DNA from: Lasiodiplodia sp. COLG20
Lineage: Eukaryota > Ascomycota > Dothideomycetes > Botryosphaeriales > Botryosphaeriaceae
Assembly: GCA_009801085.1 (NCBI GenBank)
Contig: VNWV01000005.1
Coordinates: 496,001-560,000 of the forward strand
Direction of reading: 5' to 3'
Length of the DNA: 64,000 nucleotides
Below are positions 1-12,300 of the stretch, piece after piece. Both the position numbers and the translations under genes were made by a program. The notes beneath the pieces were generated by a model. The model searched no databases. It saw only the letters and a program-made list of their open reading frames with translations, and was not told the DNA's origin. Position 1 is the stretch's first letter; every line of letters begins with the position of its first letter.

Positions 1-1468
1 GGGCGGCAGGGATGCGGGCAGTCGCGCGCGTCGGGCTTCAGGTCATATAGGCGTGGAGGGCTGTGCTCTGGAGCTCGCTGCCCATGATGCAACCCAAAGG
101 GTCCAACGGGCATTTGCTGGCACACCCGCAGGCCGGCGCTGCGCCACGTCGTTCAGCCACAGCGCAGGCAAAAAAAGACCGCCCAGCATCCCGAATAATC
201 CCACGCGCGCGCCTTCTCTCCAAGGACGCGCCGTATTTAGTATTCCTGGTGCCGCTGCGGCCGCCGCAGGAACACGCCAGCCACCGCCGCGTAGGCGTCA
301 GCTGTGCGCGCTCACCGATTGCGTGTGCGGCCTGATGCGCCCGTCTCCGCAGGCGGCGGCACACGGTAGGTCCGGCGCCCTGCGTTCCCACTTCGCCTGT
401 CCCCGACGACCTCGCCGGACCAGCTGACATGTCCACCTGTGAGTGAACGACGGCCTTGAAGTCCAAGCTAATTTGCACACCGGTGTATGTGATGAAAAGG
501 AGGTTTCTAACAGTGCAGAGATCCAGGGGAGGAGATGCTGGTGAATGAAAAAGAGGCACAGGAGCAGCAGAGATATGGGGAATCCCTCATCGTCTGTACG
601 ATTGTTGAGAGCCGGTTGTGATTACCCGTAGAGTAATGCAATACTTCGTATCGTGCTCGGATAATGCAAGCCGAAAGATCGTGTCTGGATGGAATGCTGC
701 GCAGTCGTGAGAAAGGCACCGCAACGCACGTAGCTGTACATATACTAACGAAAAGGCTTAGCTTTCTGACATACCTTGAAGTGTCCTCCACCAGGATCGT
801 GAAGCCCTTTGTTCTTCTTGCGTCGAAGTCTGGACATTGTCTGAACTAGCAACAGATGCTGCGATGAGAGTCTTTGCAGGACACTTGTCATGGAGCCTGC
901 CGGGTAGCCGTTTCGTGGGTTTTATTTGGAAGTACGTTGACTCCACAGGACTATCTCGGTCCTCATAGGGGTCCCTATCCCCGGGTCGATCATTCTGTAG
1001 CACCAGGCACCATCACTTTTCGGGCTGTAGGGGACGCGCAGGGCTGGGCTGCTGCGGAGAGCGGTTGTACGAAGTTTGATATCGCATTAAGAAAAAGCAG
1101 GAAAAAGAACAGACCCTCGCAACATCCATGAACCAGCAAAAAAGAAAAGATAGAAGCGTCTGCAAGAAAGGGGGGAAGGAAAAAGAATCCACAACTCTCA
1201 CACCATGATCGCCGTAGAACCTTATTCACCACGGATCCTCGATGGCAATCTGACGTTCCGATTCTCATCCCGCAAAGGCTAACCCGCGGGGACCGTATTA
1301 TAAGTGACCAGAAAACCCGCGCGAATCCAAAGGACTGCCTGCCCGCCATCTACCATGCAACAGGACGCACTGAAACGTGAGGGACATCTCTGAATAGGAC
1401 GTGATGCCCGGGTTCGTAGAGGGCATCCGGCTTCGCAAATCGCTCCGTCATGACCGACATAAAACCAT
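1..1468. other. Left-edge intergenic, no gene recognised
   Basis: GC-rich at the left and then mixed. Open frames on both strands (for example 38-559 minus and 53-427 plus) overlap each other, are rich in Arg, Ala and Pro, and show no recognisable domain. The right part is the 3' flank of the Rab1 gene. Confidence 0.5.
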
Positions 1469-2439
1469 CTAGCAGCATCCGCCACCCGAGCCCGACTGGA
1501 CGCCCTGGCCCTGTCCGATCGGGACCGTGGGCTTGTTGTTGACCTGCGTCGTGCCCATGCGCTCCTTGATCTGCCTGGCCATTGTCAAGAAAGCCTGCTC
1601 GACGTTGGACGCGTTCTTGGCCGAAGTCTCGAGGAAGGGGATGCCAAGGCTGTCGGCAAATTCCTGCGGTATGGTGTCAGAATGCATCCAGGCGGGTTGA
1701 AGAGCCTGGGCCTACCTTTGCAACGGTGTACTCGACCACCTTCTTGTCTGCCATATCGGACTTGTTGCCCACCAGCAGCTTGTTCACGCCCTCGGTGGCG
1801 TAGCGGTCGATCTCCTGGAGCCACTGCTTGACGTTGTTGAACGAGTCCATGTCGGTGACATCGTAGACGACGCAGATGCCGTGGGCGCCACGGTAGTAGG
1901 ACGACGTGATGGTGCGGAAGCGCTCCTGACCGGCGGTGTCCCACTGCAGATCAGTTAGCCCCGCCTCTCTCCGCGCAGCTTGGAGGGGAACCCACAATCT
2001 GAAGCTTCACGGTCTTGCCATCCAGCTCGATAGTCCTGATCTTCTGTACGGTTGTCAGCTCTGTGGCCAGGCTGGCCGGCGGCGAGTGTGGGCGGACGCA
2101 CGAAGTCGACACCGATGGTGGAGATGTAGCTCTCGGTGTAGGTGTCATCGGCGAAACGAAGAAGAAAACAAGACTTACCAACACCGGAGTCTCCGATGAG
2201 GAGCAGCTTAAAGAGGTAGTCGTATCTGAAGGTGGTGCGCGGTTAGCGTGGCCTGCGGGCGCGGCTGCCTGGGCTCTTCAGTAGCTTTGGCATCCGGGCG
2301 GGAGAGAAGACGACTCTGCAAAAACAGCTGTTAGCTTTTGGGCGGATCTTCGCGCGCCGCGGCGGTTGGTACGGGCGGCGGCGACAAAGGCGCACCGCGG
2401 CGGAGATACCATGGGGGTTACGTACTACTCGGGGTTCAT
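1469..2439 (-). CDS. YPT1: Rab1-type small GTPase Ypt1
   Basis: This is the Rab GTPase of ER-to-Golgi transport and autophagy, acting on vesicle membranes. I read five exons: 2439-2429, 2225-2102, 2043-1996, 1943-1716 and 1663-1469, giving 201 residues, the usual Ypt1 length. Visible motifs are the P-loop GDSGVGKS (about 15-22), switch [17 protein letters not shown], the guanine-specificity motif NKSD, ETSAK, and the C-terminal GGGCC, whose double cysteine is geranylgeranylated in the family. The effector region [16 protein letters not shown] is the typical Rab1 sequence. The start MNPEYDYLFK matches yeast Ypt1 and requires an 11-nt first exon whose last codon (Glu) is split by a 203-nt intron. 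It lies tandem to and downstream of the GGC1 carrier gene, with no functional link known. Confidence 0.96.
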
Positions 2440-3040
2440 CGTGGCTGCGGGATCTGAGCGGGCGGCTTTTCCGAAGAGAGCGAAAAGTGAGTCGTGGAAA
2501 GCAGCTTGCTGCGAGGGGAGGAAGGCAGAGTCGACAGTGTAGGGAGGGGGGAGCGTCGAAGGCGTCGTGAGCTAGATGTCGTATAGGGCACCCCAGGACC
2601 TCACCGTTCGCCCTGCAGGCGATCACGTGCGCGAAGGGTCAGTGTTTCACCGATGGCTACGCGCCCGCACGCCGCCTGGCCTTGAGCACCTTGGTACCTG
2701 ACCCTCGCTGCCACATGTGTTTCGCTGCATCTGACCCGCCAGCGCACTTGATCTCACGAGCGCGTCATAGTGCCAAGCCGCGTGCAGAAGGAGCCGAGTT
2801 ATCTTTTTCCGATCTCTAGGTACGCTGTCTAAGGCACCCTGCTTCTGCGGGCGTGCCACGTCCCGTCTAGACAGGGAGGTATAAGTAAAGTACAAAAAAA
2901 AACATCGCCGGGCTTCTCGCTCGCGATTCTAGCAGTCGTGAGAAATAAAAAGCGCCCGCATTTACAAAGCCCGTAACACCGTATCATTTTTCCAGATCAT
3001 TCGCAGCCTCCGCCACACGCCGGTCACCTGCGCAATGACT
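2440..3040. other. YPT1 promoter and GGC1 3' flank
   Basis: About 600 bases between the start of the Rab1 gene and the stop of the carrier gene. It should hold the YPT1 promoter and the carrier 3' UTR. I see no conserved ORF or clear element. Confidence 0.6.
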
Positions 3041-4270
3041 TCACATGAGTTTGTCGAACACCGGGATCAGCGTTTGCGCCAACCAGAACGAGAAGACGAG
3101 CTTGGGTCCAGTCATCAGGAGCTTGGGCGTCAGACCCTTGAAGAAGCTGGTGAAACCCTCGTTTTTCATCATGTTCGACACGATGCGGAATCCGCTCTCC
3201 GGGTTCTCGAAGTTGCGGTTCTGAATGCGCGTCTTGATCACATCGAGAGGGGCCGAGACAACGAGAGATGCGCTGGCACCGGCAATCGACGCGACGAAGT
3301 TCTGTCCCCAGGTGGCCTTGTTGTAGTCAGTGAGCTTGTAGATGTATTCCTTGGCAAAGGCAGATCCTCCGAAAAGCTAGCACATCGTTAGCAGTTGCGT
3401 TTCTGAGCTAGTACGAGGGCTGCTTACCGCGAACGAGCCGGGCGCGTTACGAGCAGCAGTCCAACCCCAACCCCTGTAAAGACCGAAACCCTCGTCCTTG
3501 ATGATACGGATGAGACCGCGTCCCCTGAAAGCCTCGGGGTTCGTCTGGCGCTTGATCTTGAGGACATCGAGCGGAAGAATACAGATCTCACCAATACCGA
3601 TCAAACTGCGCACCGTTAGAAGCCCATTTTTGACAGTTTCACGATAGAGTACCCACCTGCCCGCAGTAGCGTGCATGATAGCCTTGCCGGTACCCTTACC
3701 GAAGGCGTTGTCGAACTTGTCGCCGTGGTTCTTGGCCAGGTAGTCCCTAACGAAGGGCTGACCGCCGTACTTGTACACCCTTTGAAGGACCTAACGCATG
3801 TAAGCATCCGGATAGCTTTCCAATCCATCTTCACGTACCTTGTAGGCAGCCGCATATCCGAGACCGGGGAACAGAGAGAAAAGACGGGTGGGAAGAGCGG
3901 CGCCAGCCTTGTCCTTGAAGACGACGGCGTTGAGCTGCGAGGCAGAGCTGATCTGAATTGCAAGTCAGAATATGTTCATTTCTAGGGGTGGTGGAGGCTA
4001 CGAACCTTGCCCTGGTTGCTCATCAATCTCTTCGCGGTGGTGTCAACCTGTTGGGGAATGTCAGAATTGGGCGTAGAACAACAGGCGACAAGTTCAAGCG
4101 TACAGGGTGGAAGACGGCCAACTCGGCGATACCAGCGCATCCTAAGAGAGTCAATTGAAGCCTATGCGAAGCTCTCCGGTCGTCTTACCTGCTCCCGTCA
4201 ATCTTGCCGCGGTTGACTCTTTCTTGAACTCCTTCGAGGACGAGCCGCCGGATGCAAGTGCCGGTGACAT
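3041..4270 (-). CDS. GGC1: Mitochondrial GTP/GDP carrier Ggc1
   Basis: This inner-membrane carrier exchanges GTP and GDP (yeast Ggc1/Yhm1) and affects mitochondrial iron balance and genome maintenance. Seven exons are read: 4270-4189, 4141-4104, 4047-4006, 3952-3839, 3790-3657, 3605-3428 and 3376-3041, giving 307 residues, as usual for mitochondrial carriers. The three repeats show the carrier signature as HPVDTTAKR, PLDVLKIKR and PLDVIKTRI. Stretches such as FPGLGYAAAYKVLQRVYKYG, YRGWGWTAARNAPGSFALFG and KGLTPKLLMTGPKLVFSF are nearly those of yeast Ggc1 as I remember it and separate it from other carriers. The start at 4270 gives a short Ser-rich N-terminus before the first repeat. Every intron is 47-56 nt. 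Confidence 0.95.
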
Positions 4271-5897
4271 TGTAAATAATAGTACTCAGGAGTTTCCGGG
4301 AGCGAGGAGCGGGCGGGGATGGTGGTAGGGCGCGAACGAGACGTGAGGACGAGCGGAAGGTCGAGATCGGAGGAGGTCGAGCGATACTTTTTTTCGGGCG
4401 CATTGGATTCGCGCCGGGTTGCTCGAGCGGAGCCACAAAACGCCTCCGAGGCCGCTGGGCCGTACCTCGCCCGCTCCCCGCCTCAGCCGTTGCTCGACCA
4501 CGGAAATGCACCTAGCCGTCTCCGCTTTTACGGAGGATATGCAGCGAGAGCCTCATTGCGCAATTAGTAGCCGGCATTTGGTCATTCTGCGAAGTGCGTG
4601 CAGAACTTACAAAATTCGCATCTGACGGCTTGCCTTGAGAGACCAAGCAGAACGGATTATCACCCATGACTTGCAAATGCGTGCACGCACCTGCCGGAGG
4701 AAGGTGCTTGGCCTCTTCATAGACAGTCTCTTCTCAGCTGCGCCATCTATATTCTAGAATGGTTAGCATGTCTCATTCGCCATTCATCTAACACAACCAG
4801 TTTGGATGTCGGCCGGTGAAAGCTGTGCGGTGGACACATACAGCCCAGCCATGGCCTTATGACAAACACAGTTCTCAGAATTGGTCAAAATCTGAGAATG
4901 ATGATCATGATCAGGACTCCAATGTACCTCGAAACCACACAATTGCATGCATATTTAACCTCAGATACCTGCATATGCAATTACTAAAAGATGCACCGTC
5001 TAGGCAAGGCCTAGAAGTTTGTATTTGCTTTTGGGATATGGTATACTAGGGGTATTTCAGCCGCAGGCTACTAGCGCGAATAACAGCAAAATGCTTCAGC
5101 TTTTTTTTTTTTTTTTTTCAAGAGAAAATTCAAAACAGCATTCGGGTAGTTAAAGCTATCGTCCAGACGAGAGTACCGAATCATGACATGAGCGAAATCA
5201 AATTGACGCAAGCTTTTGGATGCAATACCCCTCTGTGTGAATTTTCGCGTCAGGACTGAACTTGACCATACACTATTGTTGCGGGTTTGATTCATGTTTG
5301 ACTGATAGATGGTGAGAACACATCATTAGCTTGTAGATAGATGATTGTCCCAGAAAAAAATAAAATAAAGGCGCTATATAGGCACGCCCAAGTTTGGTGT
5401 GAGGCACTGCGCAACGTCATCATGTCAAACCAGCGCATATTGCATTGCTGCTTGCTGCAGGGTTCTTTGCATGCTGGCCGCAGGCAATGTCCTGTGGAAT
5501 CTCAACACCAGATACGTCGGACACACAAAAGGGTCGGACCAGAATGGGATTGTGCTCTCCATGGTAACATTGTCGGCATGTGCAAGCCGCGAAGGGGCTG
5601 CTCTGAGTTTGACGATCTCAGCCTTGCACTCGTTGCTGTGGCGGATGTTTGCGCTAAGCCCTGGAGCGCATTTGCTGTGATGATTGGCCGGCGCGGGGAT
5701 GGAAGCGCGCAGCGTCGCCTGCACGTCTTTCTCCAGCGCGACGCGACGATATCTGAAATCCATTCGCCCTCCACCCCCCAAAAACACCCAAACGCAAGGC
5801 CAGCTCGCACTCTCCTAGCCATCGACGATCGTCAGCCAACGCAACCACCCCCGCACATTCTTCACGCAGCCCGACTCAGAGCATCCAATACGCCAAC
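4271..5897. other. Divergent intergenic region between GGC1 and CHZ1
   Basis: Divergent promoter region of 1.6 kb. About 4600-5340 is AT-richer and contains an 18-nt T tract at about 5101-5118 and a dispersed repeat (see 5144-5240). An ORF at 5341-5901 on the plus strand has no recognisable domain and runs up to the CHZ1 start, so it is probably chance or 5' leader. Confidence 0.55.
5144..5240. repeat. Dispersed inverted-repeat element, copy A
   Basis: Begins with GGGTAGTTAAAGCTATCGTC, related to the arms of the inverted repeat at 16612-16692. It continues with CATGACATGAGCGAAA and ATACCCCTCTGT, both also found at 42998-43065. The arm differs from the consensus GTAGCTGAAGCTATCGTCC by C-to-T and G-to-A changes. 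It looks like a small non-autonomous element or its remnant; the right boundary is not certain. Confidence 0.6.
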
Positions 5898-6352
5898 ATG
5901 AGCGCCCAGAACACTGACACCACTATGAGTGGCGGCGATGCTACCCTTGACAAGGGCAAGGGAAAGGCCGCCGAGCCCACCCGTGAGGACGTCACCATGG
6001 GTGAGGAGGACAGTTCCGATGAGGAGTCTGGTGTCGAAGACCAGGTACATCTGCACCGTCTACCCTTGCAGCCAATGCGCGACTGCTAACATTTACTCAC
6101 AAAGGCCCCCGAACGTATGCGCCGCCCGCCCCATTCCGCCATTCGCGATTTCCGCTGACCATGTGCATAGCTGAGGAGGTCGACGAGGATAACATGGAGG
6201 AGATCGATCCCGACAACATCCTCCAGGATGGCAGGCGCACGCGCGGCAAGACGATCGACTTCAGCAAGGCTGCCGAAGACGCCGGTCCGGACGACTACGA
6301 CGAGGATGATGATGAGGACTTCGAGGACCCCGACGAGTCCATGGAGCACTAG
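5898..6352 (+). CDS. CHZ1: Histone H2A.Z-specific chaperone Chz1
   Basis: Nuclear acidic chaperone that delivers H2A.Z-H2B for exchange by SWR1. Three exons are read: 5898-6044, 6105-6114 and 6171-6352, giving 112 residues. The diagnostic CHZ motif is GRRTRGKTIDF near residues 75-85, flanked by acidic runs (EEVDEDNMEEIDPDN before it, DDYDEDDDEDFEDPDES after it). The 10-nt middle exon is needed: retaining it unspliced runs into a stop, and skipping it leaves the CHZ motif out of frame. Joined, it reads DQAPEPEEVDED. The start lies in the context CCAACATGAGC. The neighbouring gene GLT1 begins 3 kb downstream on the same strand. Confidence 0.93.
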
Positions 6353-9300
6353 GCGTACGTGCCTCCGTTGCTCCGTCGGAGCGTGCGCCCCACGCCGCAC
6401 GACATCGGAACACTAGAGTGGGAGGCTGACAAGCGGGCAGGACCGTACGGATCGCAGACGCCTCAAGCTCCCTCCCAACCTTCGGTCAAAAACGGATTTC
6501 GAGTCCTGGAGTAAGCCGTGCCAAATCCGCACGGAAACATGATGATTGGAGATGATTTCAGTTTTCAAGAGAATCAACGAAAATAAAAAGAACCTGGTGC
6601 GGGGTATGGAATGGTATCAAAGGCTACGCATTGGCACGATGATGGTTCTAGCGTGGCAAAGACCCATTGGCATACCCGGGAGTAGGTAGCATTGGCATAC
6701 ACAAATACCCCAATTACGATGCTTCCGACTGCTCCCGCTGGCATGCGTTTGATTGACTGTGGTCGGGACGTTTTTACTTCTGTTTGATTGAAATCCGGTC
6801 ATACGGACGGCGGGTACCGCAGCAGACTGGACGCATGCGTCCAATGAGGTCACAAGCGTTTGGGGGATCTTCATAGGTACATGGTGCATGGGACAGCTGT
6901 ACATCGCAGAGACAGCTACGCAACGGGGTCGATGATGCCGTGGTCGGCCGTGCTTCGTGGATGCACAGTTGCAAACCTAATTAGGAAATCCTGCCCACTT
7001 CCTGGCATCCATGCTATCCCGCGCGGCACCAATTCCGCCCATCACCGCAATTTCTATTTGAGGTCTCCGTGACTTGCATCCGCAGCTCTAGCGCACTTGC
7101 TTTAATCTCCGCCGGCTGTACGTGTCCTGGATGCCAGTGCGCGCGTGGGAGGGTTGCATGATGCACACACGGGATTGGTTTCTTCGCAGACCCTGAGCCG
7201 CCTCGCCGCCGGACATCAGGCTGCCGGCAAAAATCACACTACCGCAGGAAGACCCTCCCCGACTTCACGTGGAAAGAGAGATTGCGGGTGATGGCGCAAC
7301 CTGGTTCCCTGGTTCCAAGATGAGCAGCATAGCCCCAGATGCCGATGCATCCACCAAGACGCTACCGCCAGCATCGAGCCGGCGGATGCGGATGCAGGAG
7401 AAGGTTCAACGGCGTATTGGGGCAGCGGGCGCGGTTTCGTCCGCCCAGGCAGGAGACAACGGCGCAAGACCCTGATAGGATCCTCGCGGCGCAGGCAAAT
7501 GCCCGCTTGCAGAGGCAGCCGTCGCGGCGACATCCCAGCCCAGTTCGGCCGTAGGGATGGTGTGGTCATGTACGATGTCTCGCGGAAAGTCAGCAGCGAT
7601 ATCGGCGCTTGGCCTGGCTGGAGGCTTTGGCGAGCAGCTGCTGGGGTGACTCATGGGGAGTGCATTCGCCTGAGGGTGGCGGAGGAGTGGGCAGAGGCAG
7701 CGGCCATAGAGGTGTTCCGTTTAATTCCGAGGCGCTTCGGCCTGCTCCGCGGCCAGTGGGTGGATATTTTGTCGCTGTTAGGGGAATGGCACCATGGGGC
7801 CTGGGTTCCAGACGGCCAGTTGGGCGCCCCGACGGCCACGCGGGTTGCGCTCCCCGTTTCGTCAAGCAAATCACCGCCGACGGTCGGCGGCGCGGGCGAG
7901 CGACGCACAGCTGGGCAAGCGGGGAGTTTTAGCAGTCTATCAAGCCTGCCGCTTCCGGATGCACGCTTGCTGATGTGCGCCTTCGGGATGGTCGCGATAA
8001 GGACAGGGCGGCGTCATGACGAGCTTGAATTACCCTCAGGGAAACTCGAGCAGCCAATGGCGGCCAATAGGCGCCGCGGAAACACAAGCTCGAAACGTGT
8101 ACGCGGGCTGATTTGCGGCCGCCGTCTCCCCCTCGAAGCTTGGACGGCGCTCAAGCCGCATGCGAGCTGCAGCGGCCTGTCTTCGCCATGTCATCGAGCA
8201 GCGATCCGGCGAATCACAGACGCTGCTTAGCTACACCTGCTTCCACCGCCCTGGGAGGCTGGCGAGATCTAAGCAGCTTTCGGCTGCGCGCCGTGGCAGA
8301 AACCGTGGGGTAGCAGGGAATTTTTCACGACCGACGTATGCAGATAAATAAACATGCGCGGAGCACCAGGCCCTGCCAAGCGGCCGCTGCGATTGCGGAG
8401 GGCGCGCGCGCAACCGTCAGGCGAGCGCCTCGGTGGCGGGCGCTGCGAGGGCGCACGATGAGGTCGCGATGGGGGCGACGGTGAGAGGCATCTCGCGGGC
8501 GACGGGGCGGACGACGGTGTCGCGGTCGTGTTCTCGGTGTAGCATGCGTAGAGCAGTGACGAAGTCAGCTCAGACTGCGGCGCGAGGCCAACCAGGCCAT
8601 TGCCATTGGTAAAACAATTCAGTACGTGCCAATGAAAAATATCATAATGGTAATCTGGCTCTGGCTCTAGCGCTTTCGTCGCCTTCCCCACCTTCAGGGC
8701 AGGAGGCGCCTTCATAAGCTGCCTCCCCGTCCGCCTCCGGCACACTCCTGCCTTTCGCTCTCCCTCTCCCTCAGTTGTCACTCTGGTAGCGTTGCGCACG
8801 CAGTGACCCAGCCGTGCTCCCAAATTCCATACCATCCAGCGCGTGAGTGCATCTCCCACCACCTGCCCTTGCCACATCCACATGCAGCAAAATTCCTGCC
8901 GAGCAGGGCTAGTAGCGTGCGCCCCACCCGTCCTGTGATTCGCCCAAGCTCTTATCGTCAGCGCCTGGGGGACGACACAAGAGGCGCAAGTGAGCTACAT
9001 CATCCGCCTGGAGATCGTCGCGACGTGGTCGACCAGCTTGCGCACCAGACGACAGCTCGCCCGTCCGCAACGCCCGATCGCCACCGCCGGCCTGCTCTTT
9101 TTTCCATTCCTCTGCCCGCTTGTTTGCTGGCAGCCCACAGCCAAAATTTCTCTTCCGCTACACCTCACTCCTCCACCTCTCCCCATCGACCGACGTCACT
9201 CCGCCCACGCCGCACGCCCGAAACCAAGTACTTCCGGGCCGTTCGCTAACCATTGACCCTTCAGGCGGCAACACTACCAGACAGCACACGACACACTACC

Positions 9301-9367
9301 ACAGCCGCGACCAGCGCTCCTGCAGTTCACTCTCCATCGCAAAAAGATTCGGCCTGTCGCCGAAGCT
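6353..9367. other. Long GC-rich intergenic region upstream of GLT1
   Basis: Three kilobases holding the CHZ1 3' flank and the GLT1 upstream region. Several overlapping open frames (7499-8230 plus, 8269-8883 minus) are what GC-rich DNA yields by chance and show no domain. HGATAR-type sites occur at 7473-7478 (TGATAG), 7995-8000 (CGATAA) and 8342-8347 (AGATAA). These are compatible with GATA-factor nitrogen control of GLT1 but are short enough to arise by chance. The last 300 bases before the ATG are C/T-rich, as in many fungal 5' leaders. Confidence 0.5.
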
Positions 9368-12300
9368 ATGGGTCGGGTCTCGTTCGCTGAAGATACCAAA
9401 CAATGCGACAGTATTGAAGAAGAGTATACGCCCAGTGTCTACGAGTACGAGAACACTCCGGACAACAAGTCATGGGCGGGCGCGCTCCCTAAGAAGCAGG
9501 GTCTCTACGACCCGGAGTTGGAGAAGGATGCGTGCGGTGTCGGTTTCGCTGCGTAAGTTACCTCTGCTGGTTCACCATCGGGCCCGTGACTAACTATAGC
9601 ACAGCAATATCAAGGGCATTGCGAGCCACAAGATCGTCAGCGATGGTAAACTTCGTACCCCCCACACTTCAGAAGCAGACGCTGACTCGCGAACCTCTTA
9701 GCTCGAAACCTTCTGTGCAACATGACCCACCGCGGTGCGGTCGGCTCGGACGCCAGAGATGGTGACGGTGCGGGTGTCATGACCTCCATCCCCCACAAGT
9801 TCTTCATCAAGAACTTCGAGCGGGACCAGGGCATCAAGCTGCCCCCTCAGGGCCAGTATGCCGCAGGCAACTTGTTCTTCAAGCCGGACACGGAGATATT
9901 GAAGGAGACGATTGCTACGTTTGAGGAGATTGCGGATTCTCTTGGGTTGCGGGTTCTTGGGTGGCGAGAGGTTCCCAAGGATTCGACGCTGCTGGGACCG
10001 GCGGCGCTCTCGAGGGAGCCCATCATCCTGCAGCCGTTCGTCGTTGCTAGGGATGCCTATGGCCCCAGCAATGCGCCGAAGGAGACGTACTCCAAGGAGT
10101 TTGACGAGCCGTGGTTTGAGAGGCAGCTGTATGTGCTGCGCAAGAGGGCGACGCACGTCATTGGTCTTCACAACTGGTTTTACCTTTGCTCTTTGAGCAA
10201 CAAGAACATCGTCTACAAGGGACAACTTGCCCCCGTCCAAGTATACGAATATTACCACGATTTGGTCAATGTTGACTACGAGGGCCACTTTGCTCTCGTT
10301 CACTCCCGTTTCTCGACCAACACTTTCCCTAGCTGGGACCGTGCTCAGCCTCTGCGGTGGGCGGCCCACAATGGTGAAATCAACACCCTGCGCGGCAACA
10401 AGAACTGGATGAGGGCCCGTGAGGGTAACCTGAAGTCCGATCTCTTCGGCGATGAGCTCGAACTGCTGTTCCCCATCATCGAGGATGGCGGTTCCGACTC
10501 TGCCGCCTTCGACAACGTGCTCGAACTTCTCACGATCAACGGTGTTCTCTCTCTCCCTGAGGCCGTTATGCTCATGGTTCCTGAGGCATGGCAGGGCAAC
10601 CAGGCCATTGACCCTGCGAAGCAGGCTTTCTATGAGTGGGCCGGCTGCATGATGGAGCCTTGGGATGGACCCGCTCTTTTCACTTTCGCTGACGGCAGGT
10701 ACTGCGGTGCGAACCTTGACCGCAACGGTCTGCGTCCTTGCCGTTACTATGTCACGGACGACGACCGCATCATCTGCGCGTCTGAAGTCGGTACCATCGG
10801 CATTGACCCAGAGCGCGTTGTCCAAAAGGGCAGGCTGCAGCCCGGAAGGATGCTTCTCGTCGACACCGTTGCAGGACGCATCGTCGATGACGCCGAGTTG
10901 AAGGCCACTGTCGCCAACAGGCACGACTTCAGGGCATGGATTGAAAAGCATCTGCTCACCATGCAAGGCATCTACAGCGCTCTCACCCAGAAGGGCGAGG
11001 ATCTCTCGCACACCATCACCGAGACCAAGATCCAGGAGGACCCCCACCTGAAGGCTTTCGGCTACTCGCTGGAGCAAGTCAGCCTGCTCCTTGGGCCCAT
11101 GGCTGCCGACTCTAAGGAAGCCCTTGGATCCATGGGTAACGATGCTCCGCTCGCCTGCTTGGCTGGTCAGCCTCGCCTACTCTACGAGTACTTCCGCCAG
11201 CTCTTCGCTCAGGTTACCAACCCCCCGATCGATCCCATCCGTGAGGCCATCGTCATGTCTTTGGAGGCATATGTTGGTCCCCAGGGTAACCTGCTCGAGA
11301 TGGACGAGACCCAGGCACACCGTCTCCTCCTTCCCTCTCCTATTCTCTCGATCGAGGAGTTCAACGCACTGAACAACATGCATATCGTTCAGCCCGAGTG
11401 GACCAGCAAAGTGATTGATATTACTTTCCCCAAGAAGGCCGGCGTTCAGGGCTATCTCGATGCTCTGGACAGCATCTGCGACGCTGCGACCGCGTGCATC
11501 GAGGAGGGCCACAGCATCCTGGTCCTTTCTGACCGCGCCGTCTCCGCTGACCGCGTTCCGGTGTCTGCTCTGTTGGCTACCGGCATGGTTCACCACCACC
11601 TTGTGAGGAACAGGTGGCGGTCTCAGGTTGCGCTTGTTGTCGAGACTGCTGAGGCTCGTGAGGTCCACCACATGTGCGTTCTCGTTGGTTATGGTGCCGA
11701 TGCGATCTGCCCGTACCTCGCTATCGAGTGCATTCTCAAGATGCACCGCGAGAAGCTCATCCGCAAGAAGCTTGAGCCCAAGCAGCTCATTGACAACTAC
11801 AAGCACTCTTGCGACGGTGGTATCCTAAAGGTCATGTCCAAGATGGGTATCTCGACCCTGCAGAGCTACAAGGGTGCTCAGATCTTCGAGGCTCTTGGTA
11901 TCGACGACGCCGTTGTTGATCGCTGCTTTACCGGTACTGCCAGCCGTATCAAGGGTATGACCTTTGAGCTTATCGCCCAGGATGCCTTCGCGCTTCACGA
12001 GAAGGGTTTCCCCAGCCGCCCGATTGTCGAGGTGCCCGGTCTTTCCGAGACTGGCGAATACCACTGGAGAGACGGTGGTGAGCCGCACGTCAACGACCCG
12101 ACTGCTATCGCCAACATCCAGGATGCCGTTCGCTCCAAGAACGACAAGTCTTACGAGGCCTACTCTAAGGTCGAGTACGAGCGTATCAAGGACTGCACTC
12201 TCCGTGGTCTGCTGGACTTCAACTTTGAGGAGTGCACTCCTGTGCCCATTGAACAGGTTGAGCCTTGGACTGAAATCGTCAGACGCTGCGTCACTGGTGC

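Noticed and set aside
7499..8883. Open frames of 243 (plus) and 204 (minus) codons between CHZ1 and GLT1
   Set aside because: GC-rich, overlapping frames on both strands are open at once; composition is Arg/Pro/Ala-rich, with no domain or splice pattern.
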